A stretch of DNA of 64,000 nt from Fusobacterium gastrosuis (GCF_900095285.1 NZ_LT607734.1:558001-622000); one strand, 5' to 3'; shown: positions 7,366 to 18,171, numbered from the stretch's first letter. The notes: generated by a model from the letters alone, not told the origin. Translations and numbers: made by a program.

Positions 7366-10300
7366 ATATTTTTTTCATCACAAAAACTTAAATTATCTAT
7401 TGTCAAATATCCTTTAAGTCCATTATTATCTATTCCTACACTTAAATCAGCTTGCCCATTAATAACTTTAAGCCCTTTATCCTTTAAAATTTTATTTAAT
7501 ATAGTTAAATTTATTTGATCTTTAGATTTTAAAGTAAAATCATAATTTTTTTTATCTATATCATAGTTGCCGCTTCCTAGGACATAATTTTCAAAATACT
7601 TAAAAGATAAATTCTCTACTTTTAGACTGTGCTTATCTCCATTTAGTTTAGAATTAAATTCTGTTATATTATTTTCTTTAAAAGAAATTTTATTCGAAGT
7701 AAGAGAAACTGTATAATTTGGGTTTTCTATTTTCCCTTTCAATTTTATATTCGTAAGTAATTCTCCCTTAATTTCATCATTTTTTATATATTTTTTTAAA
7801 TCATGCAAATCAATAAGCTCATTTGAATTCAAATTTATAGTTTTATTACCAAGATTAATATCTCCTTTAAAATTAACCAAACTTTTATTTTCATCATTTT
7901 TTAATTCAAGTGATTTTAAATTTAAAACTCCATCAGAATAATTTTTTGCAGAATAAGTTGCGATCATACTTGTACTTGGAAGTATTAAATCTTTTCTTTT
8001 TCCATTTCCACTAATATTTATTTGAGAATTTATCTTTCCACCAACACCACTTAAAGAAATCTGTCCTTTTAACTTATAATCAATATCATTTTCCTTTATA
8101 TAGTTAGATACATTATCATCAAGTGTTAAAGTAGCATCTAAACTTTCACTTTGAATATCATAATTTCCTATTAATTTATTATTATTTAGTCTTAAATTAT
8201 GAAAATTTACTTTTTTATCATTTATTTTGATATTTCCTGCTAACTTGGATATTTTGTCTTGGATTAAAAGTTCAACTTCATTTATATTTACATTTACATT
8301 AGGATTTTCTAAATTTCCCTTAATAGCAGCATTGGCATCTTTTATATTAAATCCTAACTTATTGAAATCCACTTCTGTATTTGTTAAATTTTTTATATTC
8401 AATTGCAAATCACTTTCTTGCGTTGTCTTATTAATTTTCCCACTAAGTGTAAAAAAATTATTTCCCATTTTCTTTATATTTAAAATATCTTTTTCAAATC
8501 CCAGTTTTACCAAAACATCCTTTAATTTATATTTTCCATAATCTAATTCCGCTATTTTTCCATTAAATTCAACTTCTAATTCATTACTTTCATTTAATCC
8601 AAAACTATATTGTCCTGTTAAAGATTTTACATCTCCTAAATATTTTAAATTTAGTCCCTTTACATTCCCTATACCAGTAAGAACACTGTGTATTCTTTCG
8701 AATTCTCCCTTCCCCTGGAAAGAAAGTAAAATTTCTTGTCCTTTATAATATCTACGGATTTCCAAATCAGTCGAATCATAATCAAACTTAAAATCTTTTG
8801 TGACTAAATCATAATATCCCTTTGCATCAAGTGATTCATTTTTATTTTTTTCATTTTCAATTTTTATTTTATCAAAGTTTACTTTGTCTTTTTCAATGGT
8901 ATATTTTATGTTATTTTTTAATCCATAAATTGAAAAGTTTAGTTCTCCATCTCCATAAAATTTCTTTTCATTCCTATTGTAGTCTAAATTAAAATCTTTA
9001 TTATAAAATTTTAAATTCCCAGTTTCTTTTTGATAATCTGAGTCAAAATTAATGATGTTTGATTCTATTTTTGCTATAATTGACTCATCTCTATTTTCTA
9101 TCTTCGCAGAACCATTAAAATTTGGAATAAGGTCACTTGTCTTATCTAAATTTTGTATTTGAAATGAAATATCTGCTATGTTCTTGTCAACTAAAGCTTC
9201 TAAATTCATTTTTGCTGGCATATCCGCAATTTTTATAAAAATATTGGCGTCTTCAAGTTTTTTTATTCCATCTTTTACTATAAGATTTGCTTTCATTTTA
9301 TCTAAACTTATAGCCCCAATTTGAACTTTTTTTGGCTTCAAATCAAAGTTTAACCTAAATCCTTCTTCTACATCATATTGAGTTAAGAAAATAATATCTT
9401 CTATATTTATTTTTGATAAATCTAATTTACTTTCTTTCAGTGGAATTATTTTGGAAAGTTTTGCCTCATCAAGATTTTTAAACTGAACTAAAGAATAAAG
9501 TTTTCCATCTTTATACATTGCTTCCATTTGATCTTTTTCACCAAAAATTTCATAATCTATAACAGCAAAAATGTCTTCTTTATCTAACTCCACATTTACA
9601 TTTGCTTTTATTTCACTTTCTATATCACTATGATAAAAGTTAAAATTGTCTAATTTTATATAGCCTGACTTAGCTTTAGATGAAAAAATAGTGTCTATTT
9701 TCAATTCCCCATCCATTTTTTTTATTTTTGATTTACCAATTAGTTCTTTATAACTACTTAATTGTATTCCATCCAATTTTAGTTCTAAATATAAAGGTTC
9801 TTCTTTATTTTTATAAATAATTTCAATATTTTCAGGATTTGTAGATGTCTTTAATTTAGCAACTATTCCATTAGTTTGTTCAGATTCTATATTTATAAAT
9901 ATATTTTTAAAATCTTTTTCTGCAACCATACCATCTTTATTAAGCTTATAATCAACCAATAAATTAGATATATTTATCTTCTCAATGGGAATAGTTTTTG
10001 GTTTATATTTCTTTTCATTTTCCTCTTGAGAATTTTCATTACTCTCCACTTTTTTCTTATCAAGCTTTTTTTTGCCCTTAAAACTTTCTTTTATATTTAT
10101 TCCATTATCATCATTTATAATAAAAATATTAGGTGAGTTCAGATTTAATTCTTTTAATTTTAAATTTGAAATTGAGTAAATTAGTTCTGCTTCTGGAATA
10201 TCTATCATTAACCTATCTTGCTTATCATATATTTTCACTTTATTTATTTTTATTTTATTATAAGATAAATCAATATTTTCAACTTTTAAATTTATATCGA

Positions 10301-10436
10301 ACATTTTTTTTGCTATAAAACCTAAGTTATTTTCTAAATTAAAAATAAAAAAACACAATAAAATAGCTACTGCTCCAAAAGCAGTGCTAATTATCTGTGT
10401 TTTTTTAGATAATTTCTTAAAATATGACACTATCAT
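7362..10436 (-). CDS. tamB: TamB-like protein, N-terminal part (frameshifted gene)
   Basis: This 1024-residue part carries the N-terminal membrane anchor (about residues 14-32, IISTAFGAVAILLCFFIFNL), an AsmA/TamB-like first region (VENIDLSYNKIKINKVKIYD), and then many amphipathic beta-strand repeats typical of bridge-like lipid transport proteins in the envelope. A charged Lys/Glu-rich linker lies at about residues 118-145. The start has an AGGAG site six bases upstream and is 11 bases past rsmG. The frame ends at a TGA caused by the short A run at 7369-7375, and the rest of the protein continues in the next frame. Its place directly upstream of bamA fits the role of a TamB partner of the Omp85 system. 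Confidence 0.85.
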   Translation of the reverse strand: MIVSYFKKLSKKTQIISTAFGAVAILLCFFIFNLENNLGFIAKKMFDINLKVENIDLSYNKIKINKVKIYDKQDRLMIDIPEAELIYSISNLKLKELNLNSPNIFIINDDNGINIKESFKGKKKLDKKKVESNENSQEENEKKYKPKTIPIEKINISNLLVDYKLNKDGMVAEKDFKNIFINIESEQTNGIVAKLKTSTNPENIEIIYKNKEEPLYLELKLDGIQLSSYKELIGKSKIKKMDGELKIDTIFSSKAKSGYIKLDNFNFYHSDIESEIKANVNVELDKEDIFAVIDYEIFGEKDQMEAMYKDGKLYSLVQFKNLDEAKLSKIIPLKESKLDLSKINIEDIIFLTQYDVEEGFRLNFDLKPKKVQIGAISLDKMKANLIVKDGIKKLEDANIFIKIADMPAKMNLEALVDKNIADISFQIQNLDKTSDLIPNFNGSAKIENRDESIIAKIESNIINFDSDYQKETGNLKFYNKDFNLDYNRNEKKFYGDGELNFSIYGLKNNIKYTIEKDKVNFDKIKIENEKNKNESLDAKGYYDLVTKDFKFDYDSTDLEIRRYYKGQEILLSFQGKGEFERIHSVLTGIGNVKGLNLKYLGDVKSLTGQYSFGLNESNELEVEFNGKIAELDYGKYKLKDVLVKLGFEKDILNIKKMGNNFFTLSGKINKTTQESDLQLNIKNLTNTEVDFNKLGFNIKDANAAIKGNLENPNVNVNINEVELLIQDKISKLAGNIKINDKKVNFHNLRLNNNKLIGNYDIQSESLDATLTLDDNVSNYIKENDIDYKLKGQISLSGVGGKINSQINISGNGKRKDLILPSTSMIATYSAKNYSDGVLNLKSLELKNDENKSLVNFKGDINLGNKTINLNSNELIDLHDLKKYIKNDEIKGELLTNIKLKGKIENPNYTVSLTSNKISFKENNITEFNSKLNGDKHSLKVENLSFKYFENYVLGSGNYDIDKKNYDFTLKSKDQINLTILNKILKDKGLKVINGQADLSVGIDNNGLKGYLTIDNLSFCDEKNM
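7369..7375 (-). other. Frameshift site in tamB (run of seven A)
   Basis: The minus strand has GATG followed by seven A and TATGTGA. As written, the upstream frame stops at TGA two codons later. With eight A the reading is D-E-K-K-Y-V-K-V-N-N and continues through the downstream part to its natural end. Confidence 0.8.
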
Positions 10437-10447
10437 TCATACTCCTA

Positions 10448-11146
10448 CTAAAGTGGTTTTTTTAATGGAATTCCTATTTTTCTAGGATATTTTTTATCAG
10501 TTTTTTTCTCTTTATATATTTCTATTACCAATCTTTCTTCATTTGAATATGGCAAATTAAATTTATATTGCTTTAGTATTTTTGAAGATAATACTTTTAG
10601 AGCATTTTCTGCTGTAACAACTTCTTCTGTTCCCACCATTTTTTGTGGTAAAAATCTCCCATGGACTTTAATAAAAGGAATTTCATATTCAAGTATAACT
10701 GATAAATTTGATACCCCTCTACATAAGCCTAAATCATATATCTCTCTTCTATTTTCTACAACCTCTTCTGCTCTTCCACAAATAATTTCAACATTTTTTA
10801 AATCTAATTCTTCCTTTACAAGTTCCAAAAATTTTGTTTTTTTCTGAATAGAATCTAAAAGTGTAAATTCTTTATCAGGATTAAAAATAGCTAACATCAT
10901 TCCTGGAAAGCCTGCTCCTGTTCCAATATCTATAATTTTCTTATCTTCATCTCTTATTAAAGTTTGTAAAAGTAGCGAATCAACAAAATGTTTTTCTATT
11001 ATGTCCTTTTCATTTCTAATAGCTGTTATATTAGTATGACTATTATAATCCTGTAAAAGTTGTAAATATTTTAAAGACTTATTTATTTTTTCTTCATCAT
11101 AGACTACATTTATTTTTTTCAAAGCAATCTCAAAATATTCTTTCAC
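10448..11146 (-). CDS. rsmG: 16S rRNA 7-methylguanosine methyltransferase RsmG
   Basis: RsmG (GidB) methylates N7 of G527 (E. coli numbering) in 16S rRNA with S-adenosylmethionine. The SAM-binding loop is seen as IDIGTGAGFPGMMLAI at about residues 90-105, followed by LLDS and a conserved CRGVSNLSVILEY region. The length of 232 residues is usual. It starts two bases after the mnmG stop, the classical gidA-gidB pair. A basic C-terminal tail (KKYPRKIGIPLKKPL) is the family's typical end. Confidence 0.95.
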   Translation of the reverse strand: MKEYFEIALKKINVVYDEEKINKSLKYLQLLQDYNSHTNITAIRNEKDIIEKHFVDSLLLQTLIRDEDKKIIDIGTGAGFPGMMLAIFNPDKEFTLLDSIQKKTKFLELVKEELDLKNVEIICGRAEEVVENRREIYDLGLCRGVSNLSVILEYEIPFIKVHGRFLPQKMVGTEEVVTAENALKVLSSKILKQYKFNLPYSNEERLVIEIYKEKKTDKKYPRKIGIPLKKPL

Positions 11147-11148
11147 TT

Positions 11149-13050
11149 CTAATTTCCTTTCATTTTTAAATAAATTAAAATAGCTTGTATATCTGCTGGC
11201 GATACTCCTGAAATTCTGCTTGCTTGTCCTATATTTATAGGTTTTATTTTTTTTAATTTATCTTTAGCTTCTTTAGGTATTGTTGTTAAATCGTCATAAT
11301 CAATATCGTTAGGAATTTTTTTATTTTCCATAGCTTTATGCTTCTCTATCATTTTTAAAGATCTTTCTATATATCCTTCATACTTCACACATACCTCTAC
11401 TTGATATTCCGTATCAAAATTATATTTTGATATATTGATATCTTTTAACTCTTCAGATATGTATTTTATATCTTCAAATTTTACTTCAGGTCTTCTTAAA
11501 AGCTCAATTAAGGTTGTTCCATCTTTGATTGGAGTTTCTCCTCTTTTAAGTAAAATTTCATTAACCTTTGGATTACTTGGTCCAACACTCGTTTTTAATA
11601 ATACTTCTTTTATTTCTTCAACATCTTTTCTTTTTTGTTCAACTTTTTTATAATCTTCTTCTGATATTAAACCCAGTTCATACCCTATTTTACTAAGTCT
11701 TAAATCGGCATTATCTTCTCTTAAATAAAGCCTATACTCACTTCTGGCTGTAAACATTCTATAAGGTTCATTTGTCCCTTTGGAAACCAAATCATCAATC
11801 AATGTTCCTATATATGAATCTGCTCTATCCAAAATCAAAGGCTCTTCACCTTTTATTTTTTTTACAGCATTTATACCTGCCATTAATCCTTGAGCTCCAG
11901 CTTCTTCATACCCAGATGTTCCATTAATTTGCCCAGCTAAAAATAGGTTATTAATAGTTCTGCTTTCTAAACTATATTTTATTTCTTCAGGTGGGACATA
12001 GTCATATTCTATGGCATATGCGTATCTCATAACTTTCACATTCTCAAAGCCTTGAATTTTTCTTAGCATTTTCTCTTGAACATCCACCGGCAAAGAAGAT
12101 GACATTCCCCCAATATAAATTTCATTTGTATTATATCCTTCTCTTTCAAGAAATAAATGATGTTGATTTTTATCTGGATATCTGTAAACTTTATCTTCTA
12201 TTGATGGACAATATCTTGGTCCCAAACCTTGAATTTGCCCATTAAACATCGGAGATCTTTCTTTATTCGCTTTTATTATCCCATGAACTTCTTCATTAGT
12301 GTGTGCTATATAGCAAGAAATTTGTTTTCTACTACGGATCCATTCATCAGTTGTTCTATTTGAAAATTTTAAAACTTGTTTTATCTCTCCTGGTTGTTCC
12401 TCTAGGACAGAAAAATCTATAGTTCTTGCATCCACTCTCGCAGGTGTCCCAGTTTTAAATCTTCCTAGTTTTAAACCATTTTTCTCCATTGATAAAGGTA
12501 GGTCTTCTGAAGATAACTCCCCCATTCTTCCAGCTTTAAAATTTGTTTCCCCTATATGAATAAGTCCTCTTAAAAAAGTTCCAGTAGCTAGTACAACTGC
12601 TTTAGCTTTATATTCTAAACCTTCTCTTATCTTTATACCTTTTATTACCTTATTTCCATTTTCTTCTTCCACAACAAGTTCTTTAACCATACCTTGTATT
12701 ACAGATAAATTTGCTGTATTTTCTAGAGTATTTTTCATTTCTCTTGCATAGGCAACTTTATCTGCCTGTGCTCTTAAAGACCTTACTGCAGGTCCTTTTT
12801 TGGTGTTCAAAACTCTTATTTGAATAAATGTTTTATCTATGTTTCTTCCCATTTCTCCACCAAGAGCATCAATCTCTCTAGCAAGATGAGATTTTGCAGG
12901 CCCTCCTAATGATGGATTACATGACATCACTCCTATATTATCCAAAGATATTGTAAAAATTGCTGTATTCATCCCCATTCTAGCAGCTGCTAATGCGGCT
13001 TCACAGCCTGCATGTCCTGCTCCTACAACTATAACATCATAATTTTGCAT
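11149..13050 (-). CDS. mnmG: tRNA modification enzyme MnmG (first copy, canonical type)
   Basis: MnmG with MnmE makes the carboxymethylaminomethyl or aminomethyl group on wobble uridine 34 of several tRNAs. The 633-residue sequence has the FAD-binding [17 protein letters not shown], the conserved cysteine segments [14 protein letters not shown] and [11 protein letters not shown], the signature [16 protein letters not shown], and the C-terminal helical MnmE-binding end with [13 protein letters not shown]. An ATG five codons upstream precedes the GGAGG site, so the start at 13050 is chosen. It is followed by rsmG. A second, more divergent mnmG lies beside mnmE at 57864. Confidence 0.93.
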   Translation of the reverse strand: MQNYDVIVVGAGHAGCEAALAAARMGMNTAIFTISLDNIGVMSCNPSLGGPAKSHLAREIDALGGEMGRNIDKTFIQIRVLNTKKGPAVRSLRAQADKVAYAREMKNTLENTANLSVIQGMVKELVVEEENGNKVIKGIKIREGLEYKAKAVVLATGTFLRGLIHIGETNFKAGRMGELSSEDLPLSMEKNGLKLGRFKTGTPARVDARTIDFSVLEEQPGEIKQVLKFSNRTTDEWIRSRKQISCYIAHTNEEVHGIIKANKERSPMFNGQIQGLGPRYCPSIEDKVYRYPDKNQHHLFLEREGYNTNEIYIGGMSSSLPVDVQEKMLRKIQGFENVKVMRYAYAIEYDYVPPEEIKYSLESRTINNLFLAGQINGTSGYEEAGAQGLMAGINAVKKIKGEEPLILDRADSYIGTLIDDLVSKGTNEPYRMFTARSEYRLYLREDNADLRLSKIGYELGLISEEDYKKVEQKRKDVEEIKEVLLKTSVGPSNPKVNEILLKRGETPIKDGTTLIELLRRPEVKFEDIKYISEELKDINISKYNFDTEYQVEVCVKYEGYIERSLKMIEKHKAMENKKIPNDIDYDDLTTIPKEAKDKLKKIKPINIGQASRISGVSPADIQAILIYLKMKGN

Positions 13051-13064
13051 TTTTCCTCCACTCA

Positions 13065-13721
13065 TTAAACAAGTTCTTCAAAAGAATGAGCCGTTTTTTT
13101 ATCTGTAATTATAAGTAAAGTATCCCCTTCTTCTACTACCGTTGTAGCTACTGGATTAGGCAAAAAAGTATCATCTTTTTTCTTTATTCCAACAACATTT
13201 GATTTATATTTATTTCTTATATCTGATTCAATCAAACTTTTATTCCAAAAAATAGATAAAGCCTTTACTTCAACTAAAATAAAATCTTCTGTAAATTTTA
13301 AATACTCCACTATATTTGTATCCATAGATAGTTCTGCTATTTTTCGTCCCATGTATTCTTCAGGGTAAACTATCTTTGTTGCTCCCACTTTCATTAAAAC
13401 TTCACCATGCTTTTTCGTTGATGCTTTTGCGATAATTTTTTTTACTCCCAAGTCTTTTAAATTTAATGTTATCATTACACTTGGTTCTATTTCCGCCATA
13501 CAAACAAAAGCAATATCATAATTTTCAGCTCCCAAATCCTTTAATAATTTTATATCTGTTGCATCACCAATTACAGCATTTGTTAGCACATTATTATTTA
13601 TGCATTCTTGTACAAGCTCTTCATTTACTTCTATTCCTAATACATCTTTATCTGCATCATATAAAGTCTGAGCAACACCTCTTCCAAATCTCCCCAAGCC
13701 TATTACTAAATATTGCTTCAT
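13065..13721 (-). CDS. ktrA: Potassium uptake regulatory subunit KtrA/TrkA
   Basis: This 218-residue cytoplasmic protein has one RCK_N domain with the nucleotide-binding [13 protein letters not shown] (about residues 6-18) and the acidic end of the second strand ([11 protein letters not shown]). A C-terminal RCK_C domain (about 135-218) follows. Such octameric rings gate KtrB-type potassium channels in response to nucleotides. One RCK domain per chain, rather than two as in E. coli TrkA, favours the Ktr type. It is 30 bases downstream of the membrane subunit and 15 bases before the mnmG start. Confidence 0.9.
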   Translation of the reverse strand: MKQYLVIGLGRFGRGVAQTLYDADKDVLGIEVNEELVQECINNNVLTNAVIGDATDIKLLKDLGAENYDIAFVCMAEIEPSVMITLNLKDLGVKKIIAKASTKKHGEVLMKVGATKIVYPEEYMGRKIAELSMDTNIVEYLKFTEDFILVEVKALSIFWNKSLIESDIRNKYKSNVVGIKKKDDTFLPNPVATTVVEEGDTLLIITDKKTAHSFEELV

Positions 13722-13751
13722 TTTTTTCTCCTTATCCTACCCATTTTCTCC

Positions 13752-15110
13752 TTACCCTACTAAAATATCTTCCTTTGGAAATTTTAAAGAACTTTTTTTC
13801 TTTTGCTCTGTAAAAGCTAATGCAATTGTCATCGGTCCTAATCTTCCTACAAACATCGTAAATATTATTAACAATCTAGATAGAGTTCCTAACTGAGAAG
13901 TTACATTTAAACTAAGACCAACTGTTGCAAAAGCAGATATAACTTCGTAGAGAATTCTTTCTATAGGAAGGTCTTCTAAAGTTAATAGTATTATAGTTAA
14001 AATCATAATATATGCAAGAGAGATTATAATTATTGCTAATGCTTTATTCATCGTTTCCCAATCTATTCTTCTATTAAAAATCTCTATATGCTCTTTAGAT
14101 TTTAAAATTCCTCTGACATAGTATATTATTATGGCAAAAGTTGTTGTTTTTATTCCACCACCAGTTGAACCGGGAGATGCCCCAATAAACATCAAAATAT
14201 ATGAAATAAAAATTGTAGCTGGTCTAAGTTCTACCAAACTAATCGTATTAAAACCTGCTGTTCTAAGTGTAACACTTTGAAAAAATGATGCTATAATCTT
14301 ATCTATAAGTGTTAGATTCCCAATGGTATCGTTATTTGAGTACTCAAAAATAAAGAACATTAACATTCCAATAAATGTTAATAACATTCCCATTTTTAAA
14401 CTCAGTTTAGCCGTTAAATTAAATCTATTTTTCCCTTTTCTTATAACAAAAATAAAAGAATTTATAACTGCAAATCCCATTCCACCTAAAATTATTAAAT
14501 ATGCTATTGCTAAACTGACTACTTCATTTGCTCGAAAACTTTCTAAACTATCACTAAATAATGCAAAGCCTGCATTACAAAAAGCCGAAATAGAATGAAA
14601 AATCCCATAAAAAATTGCAGTTTTTATAGGCATTGTCTTATTAAATTCACAAAATAATATTCCTGCCCCAACAATTTCTATTAAAAATACCGTTATAGAT
14701 AAACTTTTAATAAAATTGATTACCTCTCCACTATTTTCAGAGTTCCTCTCTTCTTTCAATAATTCTCGTGTGTTAAAACTCATTTTCTTCCCAACAATTA
14801 CAAAGAACATAGTAGAAAATGTCATTACTCCCAGCCCACCAAGCTGTATAAAAAATAAAATTATACTTAACCCTGTATTTGAAAAGGTTTGACTTATATC
14901 TACAACTGAAAGTCCTGTTACACATATAGCTGAAACTACTGTAAATAATGATTCTATTACTGTCACACTTCTGCCTTCCTTAAGTGAAAATGGAAGTTTT
15001 AATAGGATTGTTCCAACTATAATTGCAAATAAAAACCCTGAAATTAGTTTTCTTGATGCTGATAATTCTTCCCAGCTTTTTAAATATTTATTCTTAGTTA
15101 TTTTTTTCAT
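13752..15110 (-). CDS. ktrB: Potassium uptake membrane subunit KtrB/TrkH
   Basis: This 452-residue integral membrane protein belongs to the Trk/Ktr/HKT family, which imports K+ together with Na+ or H+. The four pore-loop segments are visible: CVTGLSVVDI, CNAGFALFSD, TAGFNTISL and FATVGLSLNV, each with the selectivity glycine. GASPGSTGGGIKTTT forms the conserved intramembrane region of the third repeat. The length fits KtrB. It forms a two-gene unit with the RCK subunit directly downstream. Confidence 0.9.
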   Translation of the reverse strand: MKKITKNKYLKSWEELSASRKLISGFLFAIIVGTILLKLPFSLKEGRSVTVIESLFTVVSAICVTGLSVVDISQTFSNTGLSIILFFIQLGGLGVMTFSTMFFVIVGKKMSFNTRELLKEERNSENSGEVINFIKSLSITVFLIEIVGAGILFCEFNKTMPIKTAIFYGIFHSISAFCNAGFALFSDSLESFRANEVVSLAIAYLIILGGMGFAVINSFIFVIRKGKNRFNLTAKLSLKMGMLLTFIGMLMFFIFEYSNNDTIGNLTLIDKIIASFFQSVTLRTAGFNTISLVELRPATIFISYILMFIGASPGSTGGGIKTTTFAIIIYYVRGILKSKEHIEIFNRRIDWETMNKALAIIIISLAYIMILTIILLTLEDLPIERILYEVISAFATVGLSLNVTSQLGTLSRLLIIFTMFVGRLGPMTIALAFTEQKKKSSLKFPKEDILVG

Positions 15111-15130
15111 AATAATTCTCCAAACTAATA

Positions 15131-16498
15131 TTACGCACTGTTCTTTTCATTGTCCAAATAATTCAAATGGGCTATTTCTTTTTTTATTAAAAAATATGTA
15201 ATAATAGTTGATAAAGTATCTGCCACTGGCGTTGCATACCAAATTCCCATTAAACCGAATAACTTAGCTAAAATAAATACTGATGGAATCATGAATAAAA
15301 TTTGTCTTGAAGAACTTATTAAAAAACTCATTTTAGGTTTCCCTATTGCTTGAAAGTATATAGATGATATTATTTGAAAACCTATAATTGGAAAAGCTAA
15401 TGTATAAATTTTTAAACCATATATAGCTAAATTCTCTAACTCTTTACTGTCCGTAAATATTCTAACTAGATGAGCTGATAAAAATCTTGTAGATAAAAAA
15501 CCTAGCATACAAATTGTGCTTGCCATAAATATAGCTTTAAACATAGTTTCCTTCACTCTTTTATATTGCTTTGCACCATAATTGTATCCTAAAATCGGTA
15601 AAATTCCTTGATTTATTCCAAAAATTGGCATTGACATAAAAGTTATTATTGATTGGATTACCGCCATTGCTCCTATTGACATGTCTCCACCATACTGCTT
15701 TAAAACTTTATTTAATGAATATGTTACCAAACTAAATCCTATTTGTATTGCAAATGCAGAACTCCCTGATACACATATTTCCTTTGTTTTTTCCAAGCTA
15801 AATTTTACATATTTCGTATGAAGTTTCATCTTACTTAAATTTGATTTGAAATAATAAACTGTCCATATGGCTGAAACATATTGCGATATTATAGTTGCTA
15901 TTGCAGCTCCCTTAACCCCCATATTAAAATAGAATATAAATATTGGGTCAAGCACTATATTTGTAATTGCACCTATAAGTAAGGTTGTCATTGACATTTT
16001 TGGGCTACCATCTGATCTTATTGCCGCATTCAAAGTATTCCCTACAATAACTGCTGGCGCACCAAAATTTAAATACCACAAATATGATTTAGCATAAGGA
16101 AAAGTAAACTCACTGCCGCCTAACATAAGAATAATTTTATCCATAAATAAAAAAATTAATACTAGTATTACAAAAGAGATAATTCCTGCAAAAAATACAG
16201 CTACTCCTAAATATTCTTCTGCTTCTTCTCTTTTTTTTCTTCCTAATCTAAGAGATATACAAGCAGCTGCTCCTATTCCTATTAATAATGCAAATGAAAA
16301 AATCAATATCACTATTGGAAAAGTTATTCCCACTCCTGTTATTCCCAAATGCCCTATATCTTTTATATTCCCAATATAAATTCGATCAACAACATTGTAT
16401 AATGCATTCACTAACATCCCAACTATTGCAGGAAGAGAAAATTTTATAAGTAACTTTGTGATACTTTCCGTTTCCATAAAGTTATGTTTATTTTCCAT
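15131..16498 (-). CDS. MATE family efflux transporter
   Basis: This 455-residue protein has about twelve hydrophobic segments arranged as two repeated MatE halves. The first begins with SITKLLIKFSLPAIVGMLVNALYNVVDRIYIG, of which VVDRIYIG is the typical first-repeat signature. MATE proteins export cationic drugs or metabolites in exchange for Na+ or H+. The substrate cannot be told from the sequence. It lies 16 bases after the ClC gene and 20 bases before ktrB, in the same direction, so it is probably co-transcribed. Confidence 0.9.
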   Translation of the reverse strand: MENKHNFMETESITKLLIKFSLPAIVGMLVNALYNVVDRIYIGNIKDIGHLGITGVGITFPIVILIFSFALLIGIGAAACISLRLGRKKREEAEEYLGVAVFFAGIISFVILVLIFLFMDKIILMLGGSEFTFPYAKSYLWYLNFGAPAVIVGNTLNAAIRSDGSPKMSMTTLLIGAITNIVLDPIFIFYFNMGVKGAAIATIISQYVSAIWTVYYFKSNLSKMKLHTKYVKFSLEKTKEICVSGSSAFAIQIGFSLVTYSLNKVLKQYGGDMSIGAMAVIQSIITFMSMPIFGINQGILPILGYNYGAKQYKRVKETMFKAIFMASTICMLGFLSTRFLSAHLVRIFTDSKELENLAIYGLKIYTLAFPIIGFQIISSIYFQAIGKPKMSFLISSSRQILFMIPSVFILAKLFGLMGIWYATPVADTLSTIITYFLIKKEIAHLNYLDNEKNSA

Positions 16499-16514
16499 TG
16501 TGCACCATTCCCTT

Positions 16515-18107
16515 CTATTCAGTAGTCGCTCTCTTTAATATTTCCTCTTTTGTTTCAGGTATTTTTTCTTCTGATAACAAAATTACTAATATATCTCCGC
16601 CTTTTATAATTGATCTTCCATTTGGAATAAATTCAACTTCATTTCTTATAATTGAAACAACTAATGTTCCTTCTGGAAAAGAAAGATCTGCTATAAATTT
16701 TCCATCCAACTCTGACTCAGCCATAACTGGAATTTTTACGATTGTCTTTCTTTTATTTTTTTCATCTGTTTTATTGGTATCGTCTTTTTTCATTCTATCA
16801 TACAAAATATCATAAATAGGATGCTGACCTAAAAGTTCAGTAGTATAGAATGCTACTATTGAAACCGTTGCTATAGCTAATAAAAGATGAAAACTTCCTG
16901 TCATTTCTAATATCAATATAGCACCAGTAATTGGTGCTCTAACTACAGATACAAAGTATGCAGCCATTCCTAATACAACAAAATGAACTGTAAAATCATT
17001 TCCAGTTAACCAAATAATATCTACTGTTTCTCCAAAAATTTTACCTATTATAGCCCCCAACACTAACATTGGTAAAAATATTCCACCAGCAAATCCTGTT
17101 GCATAAGAAATAGAAGTAAACAAAAGTTTTAATATAAATATCACTATAAGTACAGTAATTAATTCTTTTTTATGAACTAAACTTTCTGCCAAGTGATGAC
17201 CACCACCTGTCACTTCTGGAAATACAACACATAACGAAAATGAAATTGTCATTACAGTTACTATCTTTATAGATCTATGCACATTGACTTTATTAAATAC
17301 ATCCTGTGTTTTTATTAACATATATGTGAATAACTTCCCAAAAAATGCTATTATAAGCCCAAACACTACATACATAATAAATTGAAAATAAGGATTCAAG
17401 TCTAATGGATACTTTATCGCAATATTAAATGCTGTTTGTACCCCAAAAAATCTTCTTCCTACAAAATCTGCAGCTATACTAGATAAAAATATACATATTA
17501 AAAGTTTCCCACTCAAATATCTGTGTATTTCTTCTATACTGAACATTACTCCTGCCATTGGAGCTCCAAAAGCTCCAGCCAATCCAGCACTTGCTCCACT
17601 AGTTATAAGATAATTTCTATCTTTAATATCTCTTTTAAATATTTTAGCTAATCCATATCCTAGATATGACCCAAGCTGAACCGATGGTCCTTCTCTTCCT
17701 AAAGAAAGCCCAGCTCCTATTCCTAGCACTCCTGCTAAAAATTTTGAAATTAGCTCTTGAAACCAATTTTTATAATCTATTCTTCCTAGTATTAAACCTT
17801 TTACTTGAGGTATTCCACTTCCTGAAGTTTTAGGATATTTTCTATATAAATAATCCACTACAAACCCAACCATAATAAAAATTAACCATAGTTTAAAAAG
17901 AGATAATGGTTTCCCTAGATGTAAATCATAACCTGCAAGTATAAATAATTTTTCTTTTAAATGAGAAATTATCTCTAAACACCATCTATAAAGTGATACA
18001 ATAAATCCTGTCCCTATCCCTACAAATAAGCAAAGTAAGTATAATTTACCATTGTTTTTTGACATCTTTTTTAATAATATTGATTCCGTATTATAGTTTT
18101 CCTCCAT
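16515..18107 (-). CDS. ClC chloride transporter with C-terminal TrkA_C domain
   Basis: This 530-residue membrane protein carries the ClC signatures GSGIPQVKG, GREGPSVQLG and GGIFLPMLVLGA. The external gating glutamate (in GREGP) is present, and so is the internal glutamate region (SIEEIH), which suggests a Cl-/H+ antiporter rather than a channel. After the membrane part, residues of about 455-525 form a TrkA_C (RCK_C) ligand-binding domain (EGTLVVSIIRNEVEFIPNG), a fusion known in some bacterial ClCs. It is the first gene of the long minus-strand series with the potassium uptake genes, suggesting a link to ion balance. Confidence 0.92.
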   Translation of the reverse strand: MEENYNTESILLKKMSKNNGKLYLLCLFVGIGTGFIVSLYRWCLEIISHLKEKLFILAGYDLHLGKPLSLFKLWLIFIMVGFVVDYLYRKYPKTSGSGIPQVKGLILGRIDYKNWFQELISKFLAGVLGIGAGLSLGREGPSVQLGSYLGYGLAKIFKRDIKDRNYLITSGASAGLAGAFGAPMAGVMFSIEEIHRYLSGKLLICIFLSSIAADFVGRRFFGVQTAFNIAIKYPLDLNPYFQFIMYVVFGLIIAFFGKLFTYMLIKTQDVFNKVNVHRSIKIVTVMTISFSLCVVFPEVTGGGHHLAESLVHKKELITVLIVIFILKLLFTSISYATGFAGGIFLPMLVLGAIIGKIFGETVDIIWLTGNDFTVHFVVLGMAAYFVSVVRAPITGAILILEMTGSFHLLLAIATVSIVAFYTTELLGQHPIYDILYDRMKKDDTNKTDEKNKRKTIVKIPVMAESELDGKFIADLSFPEGTLVVSIIRNEVEFIPNGRSIIKGGDILVILLSEEKIPETKEEILKRATTE

Positions 18108-18142
18108 AAAAATTGCTCCTCAAATATCTTCATTATCTTAAT

Positions 18143-18171
18143 ATTATAAGACTTTTTATAAATATAGTCAA
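18143..18171 (-). promoter_or_regulatory. Promoter upstream of the ClC gene
   Basis: TTGACT and TATAAT are spaced 17 bases apart on the minus strand, 36 bases before the ClC start. No clear terminator is seen from here to lpxD, so this may drive a transcript of about 16 kb. Confidence 0.8.

Noticed and set aside
13466..13813. 115-residue frame opposite ktrA and ktrB
   Set aside because: It is antisense to two well-supported genes, rich in Leu/His/Tyr from reverse reading, with no ribosome site.
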